This document shows positions 45,667 to 56,855 of a stretch of DNA of 64,000 nucleotides, in pieces. The stretch comes from Hyposmocoma kahamanoa (taxonomy: Eukaryota > Arthropoda > Insecta > Lepidoptera > Cosmopterigidae): contig NW_020653713.1 of the NCBI RefSeq assembly GCF_003589595.1, forward strand, positions 772,971 to 836,970, read 5' to 3'. The position numbers were made by a program, and so were the translations under genes. How positions within the stretch are numbered: position 1 is the first letter of the stretch; each line of letters opens with the position of its first letter. The notes under the pieces are model-generated. The model worked only from the letters and a program-made list of their open reading frames with translations. It did no database searches and was not told the origin of the DNA.

Positions 45667-46989
45667 AAGCAACCAAAGCACACCACTGGGCGTATAAAAA
45701 TTCTTTATTTGTTCAAGTGAGAAACTGCGCTAGGAAAGTTTCATAAAGTCTCGGCACCGCCTCATATGGACGGTATACATTTTTAAGGTATCTATGTACC
45801 TTATGAAGTTCTTTACGGTTGTTCCAAGTTACTTTATGAGGAAAAGGTTGTTTTTTATCCTTACTCCTTTGTGGAAACTACAACGCCTACCTTCAGGATG
45901 ATTTATTTTTTGCGGCAAAGGACATTAATGGCAAATCACCGCAGAAACCGTAGCAAAGCTACGGCTCTGGTCACGTTGGATTACATTTGCTACATATATT
46001 AAGGTAAATCCTAAAAAGTACACCAAGACGCTTATGTTGGCTACACTTGTGAGGGTGTGACCTCCTTACAGAGTCATCTCACCTTTTCGTATCGTATCAT
46101 TTTTTCTTTTGCTTGTATTTAAATTTTAAATTTGAATTATTCCATCTTCCTTCACTTTCTCATTTTTGCTTCGTACTACGGTCACTTTCTGCTTGATCCC
46201 GATAGCGGACAAAACTACTAAATCAAATTGTTTAATCTTTTATTCTTTTCAAGTTTAATCATAATACAATCAATGTAAATCATGTATCGACCATAATGAG
46301 CGAATAACAGTCTATCCAATATCTGTAATTCAACATAATAAAACCCGATAAGGGGTGAGTGCCTAAATCTAACATCTACCATTTTTTAGGTTAAGTTATG
46401 GATTGTCTTTTTTTATTAATGTACTGTTTTCTACAGCTATCTTTTATTTGTTACAGTTCTTTTACTTTACCTTTTACTTCACGTTAAATAAAATTGTGGA
46501 CCGGAAGTTTCCTGTGTTACTGCCGTGATCCTGATCACGGCTGTTAGGGTTACAACCCTTTCACACTATTCGCAATAATGACCATTATACTAAGCTTAAA
46601 TATATGGCACTATGTTCTGTTACTATCTAATAAAATTCATACTAAGTCGAGGGAGGAAGTATGGCATTCTCAATATTTAACTGAGGAAATTAAAAAAATA
46701 TTTGTTTTGTGTTATTTGTCGTTTTTCATATCAAATAGAACTCATCATATTTGTGCCATATTATTCTTTTTTAAATATATTTTGTCAGTTCTTAAAAAAT
46801 ACTGAGAGTGCGAAATTATCCCGCACAACACTGATGGCCGTAATGATATATAACATCCAATATATATCATTATTTAACAACAGAGACCCTATGTCGCAGT
46901 ATAGATGAGTCACAAATGCAAGCTATAGTAGCTATAATGCAACTAGTAGGTACTGTCTAGGACTCTCTACATAAAATAAAAAACTCTTT

Positions 46990-47855
46990 TTCACCTCACT
47001 AGCTCGGAAAGGCTTTCTTCCTAATTAGAAATCTGCGCGCAAAAGCATTTATTGCACGCTAGCGTGGAAAAGGTTTTTGAAATTCGAACTTGACGATCTA
47101 CTGTGGTGTGGTCACCAAACTTTTCCTTTCGATGAAAAAAAAAAGATAAAGACACGTTCAACTACGCGACTTGCCGTAGGTACATTACTTATTTACGTAA
47201 TATAAATCCGTTGGTATATTTTATTCTTATTATGGTTAACATTAAATTGACAATGTTAACTACTTGTGTTTATTAAATTATTTTAATTCGTGATAGAACT
47301 AAAATAATTTCAATAATCACACAAAATAAAAGTACAAGCGAGAATAAAAATTGATGAGGTGTAAATTCAGAACGCATCAGAAGATAATCTTTTTCTCGTA
47401 ATTAAAAAAAAACTGATGTTCAAATGTTTTTCTTCTATCTACATTGACTTACAAATAAATGGACGACGGGTCTAATACAAAAACCACGAAAAAAATGTCG
47501 CAAGTCAACCTATTCGAAATTTAAATTGTAATGTCATCGCAGTATCGCGCTGTCAGTCGAACAAATGAAGACTAAAGCGGAGTTTGGCGCTCTGTATACG
47601 ATTTTAGCGCCTTACAACTGCGGACACTTTTTAGCGCGGACCCGACGTCCATATAATTGTAAGTCAATGTTTGTCTACCATTTTTATCATTTTAAAAAGT
47701 TGTGTTTCGCTTGGCAGAAAAGTTGTTTTGCGTCTCGCGCCTTGAAACCCTCGCTACGCTCAGGAATCTACTTTTGCTTGCTCAAGTTTCATTGAATACA
47801 GGCACTCGCGTCAAGCAACAATTTTGCAGCCTTGCATAACAAATAACTATTACCG
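46990..47855. repeat. Unnamed interspersed repeat, copy 1, interrupted by a MITE
   Basis: It shares gaaatctgcgcg, tttttgaaattcgaactt, ctacgcgacttgccgtag, taatataaatccgttgg, aagttgttttgcgtctcg and ttttgcagccttgcataaca with 57725-58165. It is interrupted at 47442-47669. No terminal repeats or coding frame are recognised. Confidence 0.7.
47442..47669. mobile_element. MITE with CATTGACTTACAA ends, copy 2
   Basis: Same ends and interior as 28305-28596 (gacgacgggtctaatacaaa, cgaaaaaaatgtcgcaagtc, ggacactttttagcgcggac) but 64 bases shorter. Flanked by TCTATCTA and TTTGTCTA. The undisturbed site in the partner repeat reads tttcatctaccat, confirming insertion there. Confidence 0.82.
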
Positions 47856-48007
47856 TATCTTGACAATTTAAACAAGTATGTAAATATTTCATCGTTCCAT
47901 GATATTCGAAATTGAGTTATGTTTATAACTTTTTTCCATCAAAATTCCTCAATCTATTACGTGAATTCGTGTTTAAAGGACAACACATTAAAAATCTCGT
48001 ACAATTA

Positions 48008-48265
48008 TTAAGAAGAATGAAGGAATTGAAGGAAGACAGACTGATTTCCAATGGACATCTTGGGTTTTTTTATGAAAAATGTTTCGGAGATGAGGGCTCT
48101 TAACTCGTTTATAAATTTAAGTAGCAGGTCTGAGGGCACGCCGGCACGGACCTGGGCTCTGGACGCTACTGGACGTAATCTTGACAGAGCGGCGAGATGG
48201 CTTGTATACGTATGACGTCCAGTTGTATTTTCTTCAAAACTGACACACTTTTTCGGTGCCCTCAT
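48008..48265 (-). CDS. Unassigned 85-codon open frame
   Basis: The minus strand reads MRAPKKCVSFEENTTGRHTY, then TSHLAALSRLRPVASRAQVR and AGVPSDLLLKFINELRALIS. The middle is GC-rich and looks coding, unlike its surroundings. No family is recognised. It has the same orientation as Pde1c, but no PDE1 block matches and no clear acceptor or donor pair fits. It may be a transposon fragment. Confidence 0.25.
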   Translation of the reverse strand: MRAPKKCVSFEENTTGRHTYTSHLAALSRLRPVASRAQVRAGVPSDLLLKFINELRALISETFFIKKPKMSIGNQSVFLQFLHSS

Positions 48266-49554
48266 TCGTATTAATCATTTCAAACCACGTCGTCTGTTCT
48301 GAGCCTTTTTTAGGGACCTCTTCAAGGAGGCACAATCTGAATGCCAATTTTTTTGACAAATACATACGATTGTTGGTCACGTCAGGTGCGTGTGTAGCCG
48401 CGTGTCTTTTTTACATAAAAGTAAAACACATAAAACCGTCTTGGTGTATTTTAGTAATACGAAAAAAAAACTCTAGCCTTTTTCGTTAAATCTTTTCGTC
48501 GCTGTTCCTAACAAGATTTCCTGTGCCTCGTACCTGTCTGCTAAATTGACCTGAGCTCACTCTAATTAAGGCTCCTTTCAATTAGAAGCTCAAATCTTAT
48601 CCTCCTAATTTTTCTGCAAATAATTTGTAATTTTTTTTTCGAATTTCTTATCATAAGCCTTTAACGACTGGTAGGTTAAATTTGTTAAATTAAGCGAGTC
48701 TGTAGTGATTCGAAGTCATTATAATATATACATACCATGGTTACTAATAATATTCAATCGATTAATGCTCCAACATTGAAACACAAAAAAGTGAAAATCT
48801 ACAAAGAAAAAGAAACAAGAAAATCGAAATCAATGCTAACGCTTTCACAGAGAGCTTAGTGAAAGAAGGTTTCCACGATTCAGGGCTAAAAAGATTTTTA
48901 ACAAAAAAATCTGCGTATATTTTTACTAGCGGTCGGACATCTGAAACATTAAGAAATTATGAATTTCTTGGTCCATTAAAGGCTTTATTGGAACCCTTTC
49001 TTAATTGAGGTAGCAATAGGTATAAAACTTTGCCGTTTCGTGTAACGTAGTATAAAACCATATAGGACAATAAATTCTACGATCTTACAACTTTATATTA
49101 ATTACGTAAAAACGAAAGCCGCGACACTACCGTAATGAAGAAAAGGCCATCATAATTCGCTTACAAGGAATATTTAATTAAATATTGTATCAGTGAAGTT
49201 TGAACTTGACTCAGAAATTAATTTCTTAGCAAGAATAATTATGTACAGTTAATCCGATTGAAGTTTTCTACGACAAATCAAACAGAAATTTTGTAATTAA
49301 ACATTATATAGAAAATTCATTTCTTTTTCATGATTATAAAGTGAGGGACGGGCAAAGGTGGTGAGTGACACGTCTGCCCGAGAGACGGCCTTATTATCAT
49401 ATAATATACCTGGCCACTTATTTTTAAAATTCTGAATAGTTCTCGGATTCCTCTTCCTTCCACTATTCTTACGTTGGTTCGTTCCGTCGTCACTCCCATT
49501 AAAATTCTCCAAGCGACGAGACGTGCTTATTAATCATCACGTCTTCATCTATTT

Positions 49555-49855
49555 TTTTTTATAACACCCAAGTGACGAGACGTATATGTCGTGCGCCTTA
49601 TGGCGAGCTACACGCCTGTGCATAACAGTTACAATGCCATTCAGAGCTCTAAATCGTAAAGATTTGAGGGGCACTGCCACTGCTCCCGTCACCCTGAGAC
49701 ATAAGTTGACAAGTCCCATGTGCTTGTAGTTTCACCAGTACTGTACCCCTCAAAACTGTCATTACTGCTTGGTGGCAGAAATAGGTAAGGTAGCAATACT
49801 ACCTTGGACAAACTCTTTCAAAAGGAGCTCTACTGCTACAAATAATGCTTCTACT
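49555..49855 (-). repeat. 270-base interspersed repeat, copy 6
   Basis: It contains aagtgacgagacg, gagctacacgcctgtgcata, cgtcaccctgagacataagt, gacaagtcccatgtgcttgt, tactgcttggtggcagaaat and aaaggagctctactgcta. It extends further left than most copies, showing the aagtgacgagacg end. Confidence 0.78.
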
Positions 49856-50360
49856 AAATGTATGTGGACCTAGCTCTCCTTTTACTTTCGCTATGGCTAA
49901 GGTACACTCTTAGTGGCTACAAAGCGAGCTTGAAGCTTCGCCCGCCAATCTGGAGGAGCTCTTCTGCTATTGTCTTGGCTTTTTGCAATGGCATTATGGA
50001 TTTAAAAACTTCCACTGAATTTTCTTGCTTAAAATAATCTGCGAATTATGTGGTTTGTGAAAATACGTACTTTCATTTTATAATTGCAACAAAAAGACGT
50101 CCGGTCTTGCGCAGCTGGTATCCCACGTCGCTGTTTTTCATGTGTTACGTATTCGATTTAATATACTTGCAAAGAAGAAACGTCGCTAAGCGTATTGATT
50201 TAACGTTGAATTTCCTATTATTACTGCCATGTTTTCAACCCCCTTTATTCAATCTTGATAACATCAAACGAATATGAATAAACCAAATAAATAAATATTC
50301 CTTGTAAGGCCTTCTACCAACATGAAGAACCAAAATAATAACATAACGTCTTATACATAC

Positions 50361-50474
50361 TTGGTTTCATCTATGTAGACGGCCTCGAGGACCTTTGCTG
50401 CGTATTGAAGGTTCTTTTGGAGAGTCTCCGCGGATATTTCGCCACGATTCAATTGTCTAAGGAGATAGCGTAAT
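50361..50474 (-). CDS. Pde1c: Pde1c internal exon: calmodulin-binding N-terminal region
   Basis: This exon encodes part of the N-terminal regulatory region of a PDE1-type phosphodiesterase, which hydrolyses cAMP and cGMP when Ca2+/calmodulin binds. The minus strand reads LRYLLRQLNRGEISAE near the start and KVLEAVYIDET at the end, closely matching the conserved PDE1 N-terminal block just before the catalytic domain. The acceptor is ttcacag and the donor gtatgt. The exon is 114 bases long: its first base completes a codon from an upstream exon, and it ends with two bases of a lysine codon that the next exon completes. The initiator exon is therefore further right and I did not find it before 64000. 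The match and the phases leave little doubt about the exon. Confidence 0.93.
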
Positions 50475-51054
50475 CTGTGAACAACGGAGATAAATACGTT
50501 AGAAAATCATCACGGGAAAGGATAGGCTAGGCTAGGCTAGGCTGTTTGGCGCTGACGTTGTGCTTGTATTGACTTTGACATTATCAAAAGAGATATCTAG
50601 TAGAAAAAAATATGAAAGTCTGGAGAATGCTGTATAAATGAGGGCTTTGTCTCTCATCTCAAACTCAGCAAAAATTGCTAAACGCCCAATGTATATTCAA
50701 ATCAGCTTCATGGTCTTAGTAATAGGTACGAGATTTGAAGATGTAATTATGTAATGATTACATACAATACTTTTTCAACGAGAATAATAATATAAGAAAT
50801 ACAAGCAATATTTAAAGTACACTTTGTTAACAATCCATGACAACAAACTCAAATGAACGACGAACAAACGCTACAAAACAAAAAACCAAAGAAATATAAT
50901 ACAGTGTTCATGATTGGCCAAGTCCCGCTTATATTTTAACCAATCAGGAGGCAGTAGAGCATTTGAGTAGCGTCATATTTGCTATTTTAATTAACAAAAA
51001 TACGATGCTTTTTTTGAAATTCATTATAGTTCTGTGCACAAACAAAAGAAATTC

Positions 51055-51215
51055 ACAATTGCTGTGCTCAGTTGGTTAAGAGCTGCAGCCTCGTCATGGC
51101 AACAAGCACTGGTTCAAGTCCAGACTGACCGCAGCTATTTTTCTTTGTCTTCGATCTTTAGCCTCTTTCTATAAACTAGTGGAGTATTTTCACAAAAAAC
51201 TATATATATCATGGT
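51055..51215 (+). mobile_element. tRNA-derived SINE with a different head
   Basis: The head GCTGTGCTCAGTTGGTTAAG has a B box in TGGTTCAAGTCC. The tail (aaactagtggagtattttca, caaaaaac) is shared with the unrelated-headed SINE at 52.0-52.3 kb. No intact tRNA cloverleaf follows, so it is not a working tRNA. Confidence 0.7.
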
Positions 51216-51737
51216 TGTAAAACATATTACAATATCACTATTTTTCATGGATCATTAACATAAATTACTTTATCATAAATGTATTGTGGTGCAATATCGA
51301 CTTTATTTTTGATATAATAAATTACTCTTCCCTCTTGAGTCAAAATCCTAAACAGCTTTTAATACTATGGAGAAACTGCTTCGTTATTTTGATATCTCTA
51401 CGCGCTGCTGCTTAGTCAAATAATTGAATATTATAGGTTGTTGAAGCAGCTGTTATTCGTCTGCTTTTATAGATAATTGGCCTGTCTATTACTTCGATAA
51501 ATACTTTGACTGTTACTCAAACAATAGTTTTACCTTATTAGTTATATTGTTTCTTTTTCATATACTTAAAGTATTACATGTCACTGTTTTTTAAGCCTAT
51601 AAAACATTTTGTTTTGCTGTAATAATCTGTACGTTAAATAAAACGTCTGGAATTTTCAGGAAGCAACTAGGTCAGTAGAGCGGTAACACGGTAACCCAGT
51701 GTGGGAGAACGGTTGCCTTGATAGAGATCTGCTTATT

Positions 51738-51890
51738 TTTAACCAACTTAAAAAAAGGAGTCGTTTTTAATTGCATGTATGTTGTACTTCGGCATTTATG
51801 AATAGATTTTGGTGATTCCTTTTTTGTTAGAAAAAAGGTACCTCAACAGGTATTAGTGATTCCACCAACTTCTGAGGTAAATTTTTTGTT
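51738..51890 (+). mobile_element. AAGTCGGTT-family MITE, copy 4 (left part)
   Basis: AACCAACTTAAAAAAAGGAG, then gatttcggtgat-like and tccttttttgttagaaaaaa and ggtacctcaacaggt blocks match the first half of copies 2 and 3. The second half is lost. Confidence 0.6.
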
Positions 51891-52032
51891 GTAGTTATAT
51901 TATTTAAATTCAAATCTTTGTTTCGGACAAAATATCCATATAGTGTTAGTAACAAAATACTTATAAACTATGTTAATATAATTATTAATACAAAGATCTA
52001 TAGATTATACATCTATATATAAATCTATAGAT

Positions 52033-52345
52033 TTCTCATAGATGGCGCTACGACTAAAAAGTCGTTGAAAGACCAAGTACAAAGACACGACGCAAGCACA
52101 TAGAAAAATTCGTGAGGTCCGTTGGTTCGTTCCGTGGCTTAGTTGGTATAGCGTCTGGCACGGTATGCAAGAAGACGTCGGTTCGAATCCGACCGGATCG
52201 AAGGAATTTTTTCTGAGTGTTTTTTCTGAGTGTTCGATGTTTGTATTAATAATTATAACAAACTAGTGGAGTAATTTCACAAAAAATAATTGAATATCAA
52301 TTTAATAAAAATTTAATTATGTTAATATATAATACAATACTCCAA
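52033..52345 (+). mobile_element. tRNA-derived SINE, GTTCGTTCCGTGG family, copy 2
   Basis: It has a leader (tcatagatggcgctacgact, acacgacgcaagcacatag) and then the head TTCCGTGGCTTAGTTGGTAT with an intact B box, CGGTTCGAATCCGACCGG. The tail ends aaactagtggagtaatttca, then A-rich. It is the best copy of the three. Confidence 0.82.
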
Positions 52346-52379
52346 AAAAAAAAAAATATAATACTCCAGTATAGAGCAC

Positions 52380-52430
52380 AGGGAGACTCAGGGGTATCTA
52401 TAAAGATTTCCCCCGTAAAAAAAGGGCGCG
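52380..52430 (+). repeat. Retroelement 3' terminal motif
   Basis: gggagactcaggggtatcta, then taaagatttcccccgtaaaa, is the same terminal motif as at 2785-2835. It abuts the opposite-strand LINE fragment at 52398-52667. Confidence 0.6.
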
Positions 52431-52667
52431 ATATGCTTTCTGTGTGCACATGTAAAAATGTTGACAAAATGCTTTAAAAAACGCGAGCTTTACGTTTCTA
52501 GTACAACGTGCAAACCTGCGGGCCAGCATGTTGCACCTTACTGCCAACGCCCTGCGCTCCCTGTCAATGTCCATGTCGTCAGACAGACTCTCCATCACCC
52601 AGTGCCCTAGGTACTTAAAATGCGAGACCCTGCGTAGTGGCACACCGCATAGCTTGACTGGCGGCAC
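52398..52667 (-). pseudogene. Non-LTR reverse-transcriptase fragment (after the palm)
   Basis: The minus-strand frame reads VPLRRVSHFKYLGHWVMESL, DDMDIDRERRALAVRCNMLA, then RRFARCTRNVKLAFFKAFCQ. FKYLGHxV...DDxDIxRERRALAVRxNMLxRRFxRC is the conserved thumb/connection region following the palm of several LINE reverse transcriptases. Only this segment is left. Confidence 0.8.
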
Positions 52668-52690
52668 TTTTTTATTATATTAACTGGATT

Positions 52691-52890
52691 AACTGCCTCC
52701 GTGGCCGAACCATTTTGGACTACCACGCAGAGGTCCCGAAATCGATCCCCAGGCCGGGAGAAATATTTGTATGGCCTTAATTTCTTCCGGGAGTTTGGGT
52801 GTACTTTGTGGTTGTCTATGTGTGTGTCCATGGCACCTGAGATACAGGATCTTCCTAGTGCGGAGCTATGAGTGTGTGCATTATATTTAA
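52691..52890 (+). mobile_element. tRNA-derived SINE, TGCCTCCGTGGCCGAA family, copy 5
   Basis: AACTGCCTCCGTGGCCGAAC starts it. The B box is degraded (aaatcgatcccc). The body has gtttgggtgtactttgtgg and gtgtgtccatggcacctgag. It is the only plus-strand copy. Confidence 0.82.
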
Positions 52891-52979
52891 GATCGAGATA
52901 TAAATTAAAAATTAAACTCATGGAATTGTGACTTTAATTTCTAATTTACGTTCATTAGTGAACGTTAAGTAGCGATATC

Positions 52980-53085
52980 CCTTGCTATAGAGGTGCAGGA
53001 AAACGTCGTGTTGGATCCTGGAAGCCGATGAAGGGTCACAACTCCTGGGAAACGCGCATTGGGAATGACCAACTATGACCTGAAT
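52980..53085 (+). repeat. Short retroelement fragment
   Basis: gaggtgcaggaaaacgtcgt, ggatcctggaagccgatgaa and gggaaacgcgcattgggaat resemble a LINE-derived stretch I associate with lepidopteran repeats. This is recognition from pattern only and no frame was found. Confidence 0.35.
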
Positions 53086-53201
53086 CTACTCCTTAAAGAT
53101 TTCGATTTCTATACACTGATGCGAAAAAAGCGGCATCGTGACTGACTCGAACAGAATTCTCAGGGCAGTACAAAATAGATTAGAACATAGATTCCCAAAC
53201 T

Positions 53202-53480
53202 TTGGCTCACCGTCCACTTAGGCAAAATAACAAAACAAAAACATCCTTTACTCTTCAGCAAAGTGGAACGTATACAAAGAACAATAAAATGAAACTGGTT
53301 TCCTGTAAGAGTACCCTTTTTCATGAAAATATTTGTGCGATGGCGCCAAAATTGTACAATAAGCTGCCAAATCACATCCTCGATACAAATGTCATTGCCA
53401 ATTTTAAAAAGTGTGTTTTTAATTTATTGACCAGGAAAGCATATTACAAAGTCAGCGATTATTTAAATGACAATACATAA
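53202..53480 (+). pseudogene. LINE reverse-transcriptase C-terminal remnant
   Basis: The frame ends CKSTLFHENICAMAPKLYNK, LPNHILDTNVIANFKKCVFN, then LLTRKAYYKVSDYLND and a stop. APKLYNKLPxxI...FKxxxxxxLxxxxYYxVxDYLND is the classic C-terminus of CR1/jockey-like LINE proteins. Truncated at the 5' side. Confidence 0.78.
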
Positions 53481-53639
53481 TAAACGGTTTTATTATATGA
53501 ATGAAATAAAAACAATTTCAACACCAACCATCACAAAAAATATTGAAAACACGTATTTTTTTATATTAACTTAACACAAAAAATCACAAGGAAAAGAAAT
53601 ATATTTGTGGTGTAGTTTATATAGATAATTCAGGTTTTT

Positions 53640-53775
53640 TGTCAAATGCCGTTGCTCCCCCCTGGACAGCATCAACGCCTCTCTGGTTGCTTCCGAGGGC
53701 CCTTCCGCCCCCCTAGGACTCTCTTCAGCGCCCACTGGGGGCGCGGTAGGGACCACTTTGGGAAGACGTTATGGA
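53640..53775. repeat. GC-rich repeat fragment
   Basis: A GC-rich stretch whose minus-strand frame has EALMLSRGEQRHLTKNLN. It is unlike the flanking intron and probably part of a retroelement end; I cannot name it. Confidence 0.35.
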
Positions 53776-54834
53776 TTAGACGATGATCCGGGGGCCTACC
53801 ATAACCTTTTCAAAAACAATCTTATTTCAATGTAAGCTTAAAGCAAGCCTATTATAATATTACTCATATTCGTAACACGACAAACCTGTCAACTAGGTAG
53901 TGTATTATTTATTGCTAAAGTGATTGAAAGAACGAATGATTTTCCAATATTCTCTATTCGTTACTAAAAATAGGAAAGAGATAACGCTATGTGAACTATA
54001 TAATGCTATCTCTTTCTTTTTTGATGTTCCGAGTCGTCTTATCGTAGTGTAATGTTTAAGTGCTTAATGTTATTTAAATTCAGAGAATTTTGACTGTTAA
54101 AAAAGAAAAGTATGTAATAATAAAATCTATTAAAATTACGTTGTTTTCAATAATTATTCCGCATTTTCATGAAAAGAAAAAAATTAAACAAGCTGAGTCT
54201 TGATAGTCACGTTGTGAATTCGGTCCTATAGTCCAGTGTCAACTGTTAGTGTCGCCAAGGAGCATATAGATGTCGCTGTCATAATTTTACGAAATAAACA
54301 TCGCGTATTTTTATTTAACGAGAAATGATTTCCTATGTACTATTAAATAAAAAAATAAAGATTGCTAAATTTGACATAAGAACAATGTCAAAGTCGCGTC
54401 ATAGTACGAACTGAGTGAATGAATAGTCACAAAGCTGCCAATAAAACATCATGGTTAACAAACTTACTTTAAGCGCGTCATGGTACGAAAACTCAACGTT
54501 AGGTTAAAGTAATATTGTTCTAAGAGGTTGTGGTAGGTCCCCTGCTCTCTTCACCGAACTTTACGTCCTGGGAGATTGATGATCATATCGGGTATGATGC
54601 CCTGTCTACCGCAGCCCTTTGCACTATTTCGATTTCATAGTTACACTAACAGTAAAAATAAGTTAAAATTCACTAACAAATGGGACTGTAAATTTTCTGA
54701 AATAAATGGTATATTTTTTAAACCTATGCGCTAAATGGTAGTTAAAGTAGGTTAGTAGGGCAGAGTTAGTATGATAACAATATTATATAAGATAGGCTGA
54801 CGTTCGTCCATAATCTAACCTGAATAGAAATTAC

Positions 54835-55135
54835 GATGTGATATGGACCAATCACTCAAGAAGATTCCTAATCGCAAGACAGCGTAGTCGGGTATTTAGT
54901 ACCTATTTGGTACACCAGATGTCGCGACGAGTACCAAATGTTTTACATTTGACAAGCTGCAGTTTATCAAAGCTACTCTAATTTCTTGTGATAACAAACA
55001 AATCAACCAGATGGTGTTTATTGCACAGATTTTTATGAATAGTGCCGCCTATTCTTTTATTTTGTTTAGGATTAGTACCATCTACCCATATTAGCGTTAA
55101 TTTATAAATTAGACAATGTCATCCTATTGACACGC
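54835..55135. repeat. Unnamed diverged repeat, copy 1 of 2
   Basis: It shares gcgtagtcgggtatttagt, ttggtacaccagatgtcg, caaagctactctaatttc, aacaaatcaaccagatgg and tttattgcaca with 58660-58935 in the same order. Confidence 0.65.
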
Positions 55136-55264
55136 ACACTTCGATACCAGAAGTATCAATTAACATAAGCACATTTTATCGAAAATGAGTTTATCAAATC
55201 ATTGGATTCAGAAGTTCCCTCTCTATCGATTGGTATTATTAAAATTTAGGAATGTGCAGTGGTG

Positions 55265-55805
55265 TAAAATGTAGCATGTCCCTTACATTAAAAAATATTA
55301 AAAAAAGATGTTTAGTTGCGCCTTACGTTACTAATATTTTATGTGTAAACCGTCGAGCATAGTGTGAGCGGGAAGAGAAATGGAAAACTATATGTAAATC
55401 TATTGTAAATAATAATAATAATAACGCACACACACACTCAACATAGCCCCGCACTAGGGAAACCCTGTGTCGCGGATGCCGTGGACACACACATAGACAA
55501 CCACAATTTACACCCAAACTCACGAGAGAAATAAATGTAGGCCGTACAAATATTTCTACCGGCCCGGGAATCGAAACTGGGACCTTTGCGTGGCGGTCCG
55601 GCATGGTAACCGTTCGGCCACGGAGGCAGTTAAGGACAACTAAACATCTTTTTTTTTTTATATGTATAATAGACACACGCTTGGCCACAATCTCACCTGA
55701 TGTTAAGCGACGATGTGACCGACGATGGGACGCGTTTGCCTAAAAAATGCCTATTCACTCTAGCCTTGAATAGCCCCAAATCTTTTTTAATGTAAGGGAC
55801 ATACT
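55265..55805. repeat. Repeat with TGTCCCTTACATTA ends, holding a SINE
   Basis: atgtcccttacattaaaaaa (55267-55290) recurs inverted at 55784-55803, and again directly at 55977-55993 (tgtcccttacattaa). The SINE at 55420-55630 lies inside. The part at 55675-55775 (tcacctgatgttaagcg, tgcctattcactctagcctt) resembles a common lepidopteran repeat. Boundaries are uncertain. Confidence 0.4.
55420..55630 (-). mobile_element. tRNA-derived SINE, TGCCTCCGTGGCCGAA family, copy 6
   Basis: The minus strand reads AACTGCCTCCGTGGCCGAAC, a mutated B box (ggtcccagtttcgattcccg), then the complete body (gggtgtaaattgtggttgtc, agggtttccctagtgcgggg) and an ATT-repeat tail. About 210 bases, full length. Confidence 0.87.
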
Positions 55806-56539
55806 GTATTTTAAACCATTTGGTATTTCTAAATCTTTCGTTTGTAGCATGAAAGAAGAGGAAATTCTAAAAAACTTTGCTGTAGACATAATCAAAATTG
55901 GAGGAGACAATAAAAAGTTATAGACAGATATAAAAAAAATTAAATAACTTTTTGGCTCTCCAAAAAAGCCGTGGTTTGTCCCTTACATTAATTGATACTT
56001 TTGGTATTTGTCAAAGTTTTGAAAATAATTTTAGCTCATCATCAATATATGTAAAATATTACAAGAAAAAACTGACATATATTTCATATTAAAGAGCAAT
56101 TAATTTATATCCACGAACGTTTACATAGTATAAACTACTTCCAGGCTAATAGCCTCAAGATCAATAGATCAGCGCCATCTGGATATAAGAATTTTGACCT
56201 TCTTCAGAGTAAACGACATGTAGTATGAAGATTAGGCACTTCTCTTGAGTTATTGGACCATTGATGTTGTGAGATCGTAACCGTTCGCCTAGAATATACC
56301 TGTTTAGTACTAACAAACCAACTTCGCTTATCGATTTGTAGTATAAATATAATTTCAGACCTTCATCTTTCTCCAGTTGTCCTTGTCAGCATTCAAAATC
56401 ATCACTATAACACACCATCATTTATTTCACTTACACACACGCACTTTCGAACCAGTCTCAAGTACACAATATTCACTCCCCAATTTCATTACCACACTAT
56501 AGTCCTAAATTTACATTACTAAACTAACATAGTATTAAG

Positions 56540-56855
56540 TATCTTTATATTTTATGGAGGCTTAGAAATGTAAATCATGTAAGTTTGACATTAACATGAT
56601 TTTTCGCTTTATTTTTGACATTGTTAATTTTTACTGTTTTTATTATATTTTTTCTTTACATATTTACTAGTTTTTGACAGTTTTTAATTATAATATTTTG
56701 TACATTATGCGACCACCACTAATTATATTTGTATGTTTCGACGAAACTGGTTGTAGTAGCACTGTTAATGTATTGAACTGATCTGATGAACTTATTGTAC
56801 CTACTTCCACAAATAAATCGATCTTTATCTTTATCTTTATCTTTTAAACGCACTA
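56540..56855 (+). repeat. LINE-like 3' tail with TTTATC repeats
   Basis: AT-rich sequence ending acaaataaatcgatctttat, followed by CTTTATCTTTATCTTTT. This is a typical non-LTR retroelement tail. No coding sequence upstream is recognised. Confidence 0.5.

Larger units (their letters stand above)
34938..50360. other. Pde1c intron (15423 bases)
   Basis: The largest intron fully inside the window. It holds the GC island at 35.9 kb, a short hairpin, a palindromic MITE, several AAGTCGGTT-family elements, Penelope-tail fragments, a MITE nested in an older repeat and one interspersed repeat. I see nothing in 34940-35635, 36065-38070, 38145-40860, 41020-41770, 41995-42730, 43035-44820, 45670-46990, 48270-49550 and 49860-50360. 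Low-complexity tracts lie near 37240-37310 (TATG-rich), 37780-37800 (TTTC) and 43553 (AAT). Confidence 0.75.

Noticed and set aside
52137..52202. tRNA-like sequence with A and B boxes
   Set aside because: It has a leader and tail shared with two other copies and lacks a proper acceptor stem, so it is a SINE head and not a tRNA gene. The same reasoning applies at 7310-7380, 24885-24949, 26828-26900 and 51060-51130.
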